This document shows positions 17,609 through 24,713 of a stretch of DNA of 64,000 nucleotides, in pieces (positions within the stretch are counted from its first letter, which is position 1; every line of letters begins with the position of its first letter). The stretch covers positions 3,836,001-3,900,000 of the forward strand of contig NZ_OX216966.1 of the NCBI RefSeq assembly GCF_945605565.1, read 5' to 3'. The notes beneath the pieces were generated by a model. It did not search any database. It saw nothing but the letters and a program-made list of their open reading frames with translations, and was not told where the DNA came from. Made by a program: the position numbers and the translations under genes. This DNA is from Paenibacillus dendritiformis (lineage in GTDB: Bacteria; Bacillota; Bacilli; Paenibacillales; Paenibacillaceae).

Positions 17609-18949
17609 TTATTTCAACAACCACAGGGCAGGGACATTCGGCGGCTCCCAGCCGACAAGCGAGGTATGCGCGACCCGCGCCTCATAGGTCTTGCCGTTGT
17701 AAATGACAAGCGCGCCTGCCGCATACGAGGTGTTCGGAGCCCAAGGCGTCGCAGCAGGGGCGGGCGCTGTCGTTACGTTCAACGCGCCGCTCGGCGGGGA
17801 TGCGTTGCCGGCTTCATCAAATGACACAACCGTAAACGTATAGGAGGTCTCCGGCTGCAAACCGGACACGGTGTAACTCAATCCGTTCGTCGTCCCCGCC
17901 AGTTCCGTTCCGTTATAAATGCGGTACCCGGCAACGCCTACATTGTCCGTGGATGCGCTCCAGGTCAAGGTCACGCTCGACGAAGTGATAGCGGAAGCGG
18001 TCACGGATGATGGCGCAGAAGGAGACTCCGTATCGGGCTGCGGGGCCAAGGTGGTGAAGGTGACGACATTGCTGTTGGCCGATTGATTGCCGGCGCCATC
18101 CACGGCCCGGACTGAATACGAATAGGAGGTGCTCGGCGTCAACCCCGTAAGCGTATAGGTTAACGTAGTTCCGTTCGTGGAAGCCGCCAACATGGATCCT
18201 CGATAAATCTTATAGCCCGTGACGCCGACGTTGTCGGTCGATGCATCCCATCTCAAAACGGCGCTCGTTGACGTAACGTTCGATACGGCCAGGTTGGCCG
18301 GCGCTGTCGGAGGGGTCGGATCGACCGGGGAACCGCCCCCGAAGTCCACATCGATGACATTGTAGAACGCATTCGCCGTATCCGCGATTTCCCATACCGC
18401 CAAAATGACCTGATAGCCAGTGCGGCTTGGAACTTCGCACGTATCCGAATAGGAATGAGGCGGCTGCTTGCCTTTGTAATCGACGCTGCAGAACGGGGTC
18501 AGGTCGAAGGAAGCGCGAGTGAGCGGTTCATCCGGATTCCAGTTCTGCTTCGTGATGTAGTACTTCCAGCTTGTGGTCGCATGATTGGCTTCAATGGTCC
18601 AATGGAACGTCGTCGTTCCCGGCCTAATGCTGACCTTGCTCCAGCGGGTGGCCGACTGCTGATCCAACTCCGGAAAAGCGCCGTCCGCGCTTGCAATCTT
18701 GCCGTCGGCCGGACCGGCGGCAGGGAAGCCCTTGTGCGCTTCCAGGCTTTGCGGTTCGTAGATGATGAATCCGCATTTTTTGTTGACGCCCTTGGCGCAC
18801 AGGTCGGCGCGGCTGCTTGGGGAATCAATGTAGCCGTGGGCAAGCGCTTTGCCGGAGAAGACGATGATGACGAACATGAGGGCGAGCGCCATGCCGCTGG
18901 CAAGCAGCCAGCTCCGGAACAATGGATGGGGTACACAACGATTTGCCAA
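17609..18949 (-). CDS. Secreted AA10 lytic polysaccharide monooxygenase with FnIII and CBM modules
   Basis: A copper enzyme that oxidatively cleaves crystalline chitin or cellulose outside the cell. The signal peptide (residues 1-37) ends in GKALA, leaving His38 (HGYIDSPSSRADLC) as the new N-terminal residue; with His123 (TIEANHATTSW) it forms the histidine brace. Cys residues and DVDFGGG close the AA10 domain. Then follow two fibronectin III domains, each with TDNVGV(T/A)GY, and a C-terminal CBM5/12 with AGALVIYNGKTYEA and the WEPP motif. The start is a TTG with AGGAGG 9 bases upstream; the longer frame from 18994 has none. AA10 with FnIII and CBM5/12 usually targets chitin. Confidence 0.92.
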   Translation of the reverse strand: MANRCVPHPLFRSWLLASGMALALMFVIIVFSGKALAHGYIDSPSSRADLCAKGVNKKCGFIIYEPQSLEAHKGFPAAGPADGKIASADGAFPELDQQSATRWSKVSIRPGTTTFHWTIEANHATTSWKYYITKQNWNPDEPLTRASFDLTPFCSVDYKGKQPPHSYSDTCEVPSRTGYQVILAVWEIADTANAFYNVIDVDFGGGSPVDPTPPTAPANLAVSNVTSTSAVLRWDASTDNVGVTGYKIYRGSMLAASTNGTTLTYTLTGLTPSTSYSYSVRAVDGAGNQSANSNVVTFTTLAPQPDTESPSAPSSVTASAITSSSVTLTWSASTDNVGVAGYRIYNGTELAGTTNGLSYTVSGLQPETSYTFTVVSFDEAGNASPPSGALNVTTAPAPAATPWAPNTSYAAGALVIYNGKTYEARVAHTSLVGWEPPNVPALWLLK

Positions 18950-19210
18950 CTTTATTTTCCTCCTTGCGATTGGATTGGATGTATAAGAACTCAAGCTGAG
19001 CTTATACCGGATGAGGCAGTAGGCCGCCGTACGGAAAGCGAGATATGCGCTTTAACTTTGCGGCACGTGTATGCGTGTATGGATGATCGGGGGAACGGTG
19101 GATTCGATATGTATTTTTATTCATGGGATTTACGTCTTATTAACATAAAATAGAAAAAATATGAGGAACGGCTGCTGCGCCTGGGCCGGGAACGGACTTG
19201 AGCGAACGGC

Positions 19211-19244
19211 AAAAAGACGCCAAGCCGCGCGCGGCTTGACGTCT
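19211..19244 (-). terminator. Terminator of the aldehyde dehydrogenase gene
   Basis: On the minus strand a long GC-rich hairpin with CAAGCCGCGCGCGGCTTG at its centre is followed by five T. It also separates this gene from the divergent-upstream LPMO region. Confidence 0.85.
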
Positions 19245-19338
19245 TGCCGAATCCCGGGTTCAAGCGATTACGTTCCGGATGCGGCCTGAGCCGTCCGCCG
19301 TAATCCTGGCCCCCGCAGTCCCATTTCCAGTCCCAGCC

Positions 19339-20817
19339 CTACTTCAGGTTCACCCAGACGGTCTTCACTTCGGTATAGTTGTCGAGTGCGTAGGAGCCCA
19401 TCTCGCGCCCGAGGCCTGATTGCTTGTAGCCGCCGAACGGAGCGGCCGCATCGAAGACGTTATAGCAGTTCACCCAGACCGTGCCGGCTTTCAGCTTGCT
19501 TGCCAGATAGTGGGCTTGCTTCAGATTTTGCGTCCATACTCCCGCAGCCAAGCCGTAATCGGATTGGTTGGCCTGCTCAATCAAGTCGTCGAGGGTATCG
19601 TACGGCATCGCCGCCACGACAGGCCCGAAGATTTCTTCGCGGGCGATCGTCATCTTCGGATCGACATGCGCGAATATTGTCGGTTCGACGAAGTAGCCCT
19701 GCTCGCTTGGCACTTTGCCGCCGGCAACCAGCTCCGCGCCGGCCGCTTTCCCGGCTTCAATATAGCGCTTCACGATGTCATGCTGCTCGGACGAGACGAG
19801 CGGACCCATCTCCGTATCCGGATCGAGGCCAGTTCCTACCCGGATCCGCTTTGCCTCCGACGCCAGGTCGGCAACGACGTTATCATACAATTTCTTCTGC
19901 ACGTAGAGTCGTGAGCCTGCCGAGCACACCTGCCCCTGATTGAAGGTGATGCCCCGCAGCGCGCCGGGCACCGCCCGGGACAGGTCGGCGTCCGGGAGGA
20001 TGATGTTCGGCGATTTGCCGCCGAGCTCGAGCGTTACTTTTTTGACGGTGTCCGCAGCTTCGCGCATGATCGATTTCCCGACAACCGTCGAGCCGGTGAA
20101 GGCGATCTTGTCGACTTGCGGATGCCGGACGAGCGGAGCGCCCGCCGTCTCGCCGAAGCCGGGGATGACGTTGATGACGCCAGGCGGGAACCCGGCTTCC
20201 TGGGTTAGCTGAGCCAGGTAGAGGGCAGACAGCGGCGTCTGTTCCGCCGGCTTCAGGACGACGGTGCAGCCGGTGGCTAGGGCGGCGCCGAGCTTCCAGG
20301 CGGCCATCAGCAGCGGGAAGTTCCACGGAATGATCTGGCCGACTACTCCGACCGCTTCATGTCTTGTATAGGTGAGGAAGTTGCCTGCCGTAGGAATGGT
20401 TTGTCCGACGATTTTCGTAGCCCAACCGGCATAATAACGGAAATGCTCGATTGTCAGCGGAAGATCGGCCGACCTCGTTTCCCGCAGCGGCTTGCCGTTG
20501 TCCAGCGTCTCCAACTCGGCCAGTTCTTGCTTGTTCGCCTCGATGAGATCGGCCAGCTTATAGATGAGACGGCTGCGAGCCGCCGCGCTCATGGTGGACC
20601 ACTCTCCATGATCGAATGCATGGCGCGCCGCCTTGACCGCCCGGTCCACATCCTCCTCCCGCGCTTCCGACACGACCGCGAGCACTTCACCCGTGGCCGG
20701 ATTGATCGACGAAAAGACGTTGTTCTGGACGGATTCGACCCACTCACCATTGATGAACAGCTTCTTCGTGCCTTGCAAAAAAGCTTCAACCTTCGGACTG
20801 ATTTGGAACGATGACAA
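19339..20817 (-). CDS. Aldehyde dehydrogenase family protein
   Basis: A 492-residue NAD(P)-dependent aldehyde dehydrogenase. The catalytic cysteine is Cys298 in FNQGQVCSAGSR and the general base is Glu264 in LELGGKSPN; IPWNFP and GFGETAGAPL are cofactor-binding motifs. The C-terminal PFGGYKQSGLGREMG is typical of the retinal/betaine/2-aminomuconic-type ALDH class. The substrate cannot be told from sequence. AAAGGAG lies 5 bases upstream of the ATG. Monocistronic, with its own terminator and a dyad overlapping the promoter region. Confidence 0.93.
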   Translation of the reverse strand: MSSFQISPKVEAFLQGTKKLFINGEWVESVQNNVFSSINPATGEVLAVVSEAREEDVDRAVKAARHAFDHGEWSTMSAAARSRLIYKLADLIEANKQELAELETLDNGKPLRETRSADLPLTIEHFRYYAGWATKIVGQTIPTAGNFLTYTRHEAVGVVGQIIPWNFPLLMAAWKLGAALATGCTVVLKPAEQTPLSALYLAQLTQEAGFPPGVINVIPGFGETAGAPLVRHPQVDKIAFTGSTVVGKSIMREAADTVKKVTLELGGKSPNIILPDADLSRAVPGALRGITFNQGQVCSAGSRLYVQKKLYDNVVADLASEAKRIRVGTGLDPDTEMGPLVSSEQHDIVKRYIEAGKAAGAELVAGGKVPSEQGYFVEPTIFAHVDPKMTIAREEIFGPVVAAMPYDTLDDLIEQANQSDYGLAAGVWTQNLKQAHYLASKLKAGTVWVNCYNVFDAAAPFGGYKQSGLGREMGSYALDNYTEVKTVWVNLK

Positions 20818-20831
20818 GCATAATCACTCCT

Positions 20832-20872
20832 TTGTGAGAATATTCATTGACAATGATTGCAGGCTCTCACAA
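20832..20872 (-). promoter_or_regulatory. Inverted repeat upstream of the aldehyde dehydrogenase gene
   Basis: TTGTGAGA (20832-20839) and TCTCACAA (20865-20872) are perfect inverted repeats 25 bases apart. The near arm abuts the AAAGGAG ribosome site of the aldehyde dehydrogenase. It may be an operator or an mRNA stem. No matching regulator is known from this window. Confidence 0.3.
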
Positions 20873-20956
20873 GATATGTATTCTCCAGGAGGACGAATCA
20901 TGCCCGTTGTGAGCGGGAGAAAGCAGGTGTGGTTCTTTTTTCCATATACAAGATCC

Positions 20957-20985
20957 TTGCGGAATCTGAGATGGTTCTCTATAAT
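20957..20985 (+). promoter_or_regulatory. Sigma-A promoter of the glycine riboswitch / symporter unit
   Basis: TTGCGG (20957-20962) and TATAAT (20980-20985) are separated by exactly 17 bases, with a perfect -10. The transcript would begin near 20992, just before the riboswitch. Confidence 0.75.
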
Positions 20986-21008
20986 GGATGAACAACTTCA
21001 TAACTGGA

Positions 21009-21200
21009 TGAAGTATACGGGAGACAGGATCAAGCCTGGCCGAAGGGGCAAAGCTCTCAGGCGCTTGTTATCGTTCGTGACCGAATTGGATGAAGCAGGA
21101 CCGTATACGGACAGGACTCTGGAGAGACTCCATCACGGAGCACCGAAGGGGCAAGACGTGGCAAGACGCGCGTTAAAACTCTCAGGTAAAAGGACAGGGA
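21009..21200 (+). promoter_or_regulatory. Tandem glycine riboswitch (gcvT type)
   Basis: Two aptamer copies are visible. The first has ACGGGAGACAGG, CCGAAGGGGCAAA and CTCTCAGGC (21017-21063). The second has CTCTGGAGAGACT, CACCGAAGGGGCAAG and AAACTCTCAGGTAAAAGGAC (21117-21195). The GAAGGGGCAA and CTCTCAGG elements are the conserved glycine-binding core. Tandem aptamers bind glycine and control downstream expression. It lies between a strong promoter and a terminator-type hairpin ahead of a glycine/alanine symporter gene. Confidence 0.93.
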
Positions 21201-21284
21201 TTGCAGATGTCAGGCATCTTTATGTTGGTATTGTGATTGTATTCACATATCGTTCTTTTTGCTGTTCTGCAAAAAATGTCCCCG

Positions 21285-21314
21285 GAGTCAAATCTATCGA
21301 TTTGGCTCTTTTTT
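21285..21314 (+). terminator. Riboswitch expression-platform terminator
   Basis: GAGTCAAATC pairs with GATTTGGCTC (one G-T wobble), followed by six T. It lies 85 bases after the glycine aptamer and 43 bases before the symporter start, so it is the likely on/off element. Confidence 0.85.
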
Positions 21315-21356
21315 ATGTCATTAGACATTGATTTCAAGATGAAGAGGGGAATTGTA

Positions 21357-22697
21357 ATGCATGGATTGGAAGTATGGCTGGATCGGGTGAATCAATTTGT
21401 ATGGGGGCCGCCGCTATTAATCTTATTAGTAGGAACGGGGATCTTCTTGACGATTCGGCTCGGGCTGCTGCAGGTGCTTCGTCTGCCGCTGGCGCTCAAG
21501 CTCATATTCACGGCGAAAAATGACGGCAAAGGCGACGTGACGAGCTTCGGCGCGCTGGCTACCGCCCTGGCGGCCACGATCGGAACGGGGAATATTGTCG
21601 GCGTCGCCACCGCGATTCAGATAGGCGGGCCGGGCGCGTTGTTTTGGATGTGGCTGGCCGCTTTTTTTGGCATGGCGACGAAGTATGCCGAAGGCCTCCT
21701 GGCCGTCAAATTCCGGAAGATAGATGCGAACGGGCAAGTGTCGGGCGGACCGATGTATTATATTGAGCAAGGTCTGGGCGCGAAGTTCAAGCCGCTCGCG
21801 ATCTACTTCTCGATAAGCGGGGTATTGGTCGCTCTGTTCGGAATCGGCACCCTTCCCCAGGTGAACGCTATCGTATCCTCCAGCGAGTCCAGCCTGGGGA
21901 TTCCCGTAGCGGTAACCGCGGGAGTGGTGACCCTCGCGGTAGCTCTGGTGACGATTGGCGGTCTCAAGAGCATTGCAAGGGTGACCACCAAAGTCGTGCC
22001 TGTGATGGCTCTCGTCTATGTCGCAGCCAGCGGCATCGTTCTGATCGCGTTCTCCGACAAGATTCCGAACGCGCTGTCGCTTGTCTTCCAGAGCGCCTTC
22101 AGCGCGACGGCGGCCGGAGGCGGATTCCTCGGCGCGACCGTCATGATGGCCATTCGGAGCGGCATCGCGAGAGGAGTGTTCTCGAATGAATCCGGGCTCG
22201 GCAGCGCCCCGATCGCAGCGGCGGCGGCCAAGGTGAAATGGCCCGCGGAACAGGGACTTGTATCGATGACCGGTACGTTCATTGATACGATTATTATTTG
22301 TACGCTGACCGGCCTGACGCTGATTGTGACCGGGGCTTGGAACGGTACGGCGGAAGGCGCGGCGATGACGCAGGCGGCGTTCGATGCCGCGATGCCCTTC
22401 GGTTCTCTCGTTCTGATGGTATGTCTTGTTTTATTTGCTTTTACGACGATTCTGGGATGGAATTATTACGGCGAGCGCTGCATTGTCTATTTATTCGGTG
22501 TACGGGCGATCTTGCCTTACCGCATCGCGTTCATCGTGATGGTTGCGGCAGGCGCGTTCATCAAGCTGCAGTCGATCTATTTTCTCTCGGATATCGTGAA
22601 CGGGCTGATGGCTCTTCCGAACTTGGTCGCTCTGTTGGGATTGTCCGGCGTGGTCGTGGCAGAAACCCGTCTTTATTTGCGGCATATGAAGCAGTGA
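21357..22697 (+). CDS. Alanine/glycine:cation symporter family protein (AgcS)
   Basis: A 446-residue sodium:alanine/glycine symporter with about ten or more hydrophobic segments. Family motifs include ATIGTGNIVGVATAIQIGGPG, of which the first part identifies the signature, KYAEGLLAVKFR, SGGPMYYIEQGLG and NESGLGSAPIAAAAA. It imports glycine or alanine with Na+, in the cytoplasmic membrane. AGAGGGGA precedes the ATG at 21357; the frame is open further upstream but would enter the terminator. A glycine riboswitch controls it, so glycine is the likely signal and probably a substrate. Confidence 0.94.
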   Translation: MHGLEVWLDRVNQFVWGPPLLILLVGTGIFLTIRLGLLQVLRLPLALKLIFTAKNDGKGDVTSFGALATALAATIGTGNIVGVATAIQIGGPGALFWMWLAAFFGMATKYAEGLLAVKFRKIDANGQVSGGPMYYIEQGLGAKFKPLAIYFSISGVLVALFGIGTLPQVNAIVSSSESSLGIPVAVTAGVVTLAVALVTIGGLKSIARVTTKVVPVMALVYVAASGIVLIAFSDKIPNALSLVFQSAFSATAAGGGFLGATVMMAIRSGIARGVFSNESGLGSAPIAAAAAKVKWPAEQGLVSMTGTFIDTIIICTLTGLTLIVTGAWNGTAEGAAMTQAAFDAAMPFGSLVLMVCLVLFAFTTILGWNYYGERCIVYLFGVRAILPYRIAFIVMVAAGAFIKLQSIYFLSDIVNGLMALPNLVALLGLSGVVVAETRLYLRHMKQ

Positions 22698-22737
22698 GGA
22701 ACGCAAGCGCAGGCAATGCCGCGAAATTGCAAGACTG

Positions 22738-22763
22738 GCCGAACATGTTGTTCGGCTTTTTTT
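22738..22763 (+). terminator. Terminator of the symporter gene
   Basis: GCCGAACA, loop, TGTTCGGC and seven T. It lies 40 bases after the symporter stop. Confidence 0.92.
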
Positions 22764-22972
22764 GTGTATGGAGGGGGGCTGAGCGTGGTGTGATAGGGTT
22801 GGAAGGACAGGTTCAGGCAGGCTGGTCCACATCAAATTGCTGCACAGGCGCAGCATTTTGAGACCCAAGAGGCAAAATTACGAGAAAATCCTGCAAAACC
22901 TCCTAGGCCCCCTAATTAAACTGGAGCTCTTGGCCCCAATATTATAAGCTGTTATCAGAGGGGGCAATAAGT

Positions 22973-23293
22973 ATGGGAAAGCACTTTAGCAAAGAAATAC
23001 GCTTGGAAATCGTAAAGGAAGCACTGGCCGGCATTAAGGTGGGAACTCTCGCCCGAATGTACGGTGTACATCCGGAGACTGTACGTGTTTGGGTTAGAGA
23101 CCACCGTGACGAAATTAGTCAAGAGGAGATACCTGCAGCAGACGAGCATCTTCAAGAACTCCGTCGACTTCAAGAGGTGGAGGCCAAGTTTGAACAGGCA
23201 AAAAAGCTCCTGGGTGAAAAAGAACTTGAGATCGAAATCCTGCGAGAACTCGTAAAAAAGAAGAACCCCGCTTATCTGAAAGACTTGAAGTAG
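22973..23293 (+). CDS. IS3-family transposase OrfA
   Basis: A 106-residue protein with an N-terminal helix-turn-helix (KHFSKEIRLEIVKEALAG, then TLARMYGVHPETVRVWVRDH) followed by a leucine-zipper-like coiled coil (about residues 60-98, LQELRRLQEVEAKFEQAKKL). OrfA binds the terminal repeats and is the N-terminal part of the OrfAB transposase. The slippery heptamer A-AAA-AAG at 23254-23260 lies near its end and allows -1 slippage into OrfB. Confidence 0.92.
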   Translation: MGKHFSKEIRLEIVKEALAGIKVGTLARMYGVHPETVRVWVRDHRDEISQEEIPAADEHLQELRRLQEVEAKFEQAKKLLGEKELEIEILRELVKKKNPAYLKDLK

Positions 23294-24225
23294 CAGAATC
23301 GTTTATTAAGCGGGGGCATGCAACAGCTAAGGTTCTGCGTATCCTGAAAGTTCACGAATCGACGTACTATGGCCGGAAGAAACGAGAGGCATGCAACACC
23401 GAAGAACGTGCTTCATGCGGCCTAAAAGGGCGTCCTGTACCTGGATTTTCCTCTACGAACACGGGCCGGAAAGTTGCAGATGAACAGATTAAAGAATGGA
23501 TGCTCGAACTCCTGGAAGGAGAAGAGCACGTGTATGGGTACAAGAATTTGGCGCTGTGCCTCCGCAGACAACGTGGCTTGATCCTAAACAAGAAAAAGGC
23601 GTACCGCATTTGCAAGGAGTTAGGAATTCTTCAGAAACAACGAAAGAAAACAAGCAAACATCCTCGCAGAGTACCGAGAAACCGAACGGTAACCGGGGTG
23701 AATCAGCTATGGCAAATTGACATTAAATATGGGTACGTGGTTGGGCGTCAGCGATTCTTTTTCGTGCTCAGTATCATCGACGTATTTGACCGCGTCGTCG
23801 TCGGACAATACCGGGGTTCCGTCTGTGAGGCCAAGCACGTCGTGCAGACACTATGCCGTGCGCTGCAAGAACGTCTGAATCCCGGCGATGACTTACCTAC
23901 CATCCGCACCGACAACGGGCCTCAGTTTGTCAGCAAGCTGTTTGGTGATACGTGCGAGAGTCTGGAGATCGTCCATGAACGGATCCCGCCGCGTAGCCCG
24001 AATATGAACGCGTACATTGAGTCATTTCATAGCATACTCGAACGTGATCTGTTCAGCCTGACGGAATTTATGACATTTGAAGAGGCCTATGAAGCACTTG
24101 ATCGTTATATGGATTTCTACAACAACCGCAGAATGCATGGTAGCCTAAAGAGCATGTCACCATCGCAATTCTCGAAGTGGGTCATGACGCTGGAAGACCG
24201 ATCAAAATATCATCGGGCCATGTAA
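23254..24225 (+). CDS. IS3-family transposase OrfB (read by -1 frameshift)
   Basis: The catalytic part of the transposase. The frame is open from 23230 and is entered by -1 slippage at A-AAA-AAG (23254-23260). The DDE triad is Asp in WQIDIKYG (codon 23719), Asp in RTDNGPQF (codon 23911) and Glu in NAYIESFHS (codon 24019); the last two are 35 residues apart, the D(35)E spacing of the IS3 family. An HTH/linker region with KKKAYRICKELGIL precedes the rve core. The C terminus has NNRRMHGSLKSMSPSQF, as usual. Independent starts within orfB, such as that at 23500, would lack part of the N terminus. Confidence 0.9.
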   Translation, partial: KKEEPRLSERLEVAESFIKRGHATAKVLRILKVHESTYYGRKKREACNTEERASCGLKGRPVPGFSSTNTGRKVADEQIKEWMLELLEGEEHVYGYKNLALCLRRQRGLILNKKKAYRICKELGILQKQRKKTSKHPRRVPRNRTVTGVNQLWQIDIKYGYVVGRQRFFFVLSIIDVFDRVVVGQYRGSVCEAKHVVQTLCRALQERLNPGDDLPTIRTDNGPQFVSKLFGDTCESLEIVHERIPPRSPNMNAYIESFHSILERDLFSLTEFMTFEEAYEALDRYMDFYNNRRMHGSLKSMSPSQFSKWVMTLEDRSKYHRAM

Positions 24226-24298
24226 TTACGCGAAATAGGAAGCAATTCTAAGAACGCATATTTTTTGGTGGGCAGGACTCCGGATATAGGGGGCCTAG

Positions 24299-24698
24299 CC
24301 GAAACTACATCTTTTCGCCCATTCTGACATCTATCCGCGCCATCTCGCAGGTAATTCCTGCATTTTTGCAGCATTCCTTTTTTCGCAAACTCGTGTCAAT
24401 GAAATTGCTGTAATTTTGCAGCATTGGTGGAGCAGATGAACGGAGGAGAGGGAGATAATGCGGCTATGATGGTGGAGCAGATGAACGAAGGGGCGGAAGC
24501 AAATCCAGTTTGCTGTGCAGAGGAATGAAGTGACTGGAGCAAATGCAGCTTTTGATGACGAACGGATGGAGCTGAGGCTAATGTAGCTTTGGCGGACTCG
24601 CTGAACGAATGGGCAGCCGTGACGATTTTTTTTGCTTTCAGCCCGGCTTCATATAAAATGTAGGTATAAGGATATACGCATCGCTAGAAATCGTACTA
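24299..24698. other. Gene-free stretch with short imperfect repeats
   Basis: No coding region is supported. TGGTGGAGCAGATGAACG occurs twice, near 24424 and 24468. Motifs of the form TGCATTTTTGCAGCATT and TGTAATTTTGCAGCATTG occur here, and a related GCTGCACAGGCGCAGCATTTTG lies before the IS element near 22843, so the IS has apparently inserted in a repeat-type intergenic region. Confidence 0.5.
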
Positions 24699-24713
24699 AT
24701 GGAGGATATCCCG

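Larger units (their letters stand above)
22903..24298 (+). mobile_element. IS3-family insertion sequence
   Basis: About 1.4 kb with overlapping orfA and orfB joined by a -1 frameshift. The ends are imperfect inverted repeats: the left begins CTAGGCCCCCTAATT and the right, read on the other strand, begins CTAGGCCCCCTATAT; both continue with GGAG and a C-rich part. Both frames are open, so the element appears intact. No clear target-site duplication is visible. It sits between the symporter and the GH39 gene in repeat-like DNA. Its ends could be a base or two different. Confidence 0.85.

Noticed and set aside
22896..24302. Target-site duplication of the IS3 element
   Set aside because: The three to four bases outside the two ends do not match, so none was called.
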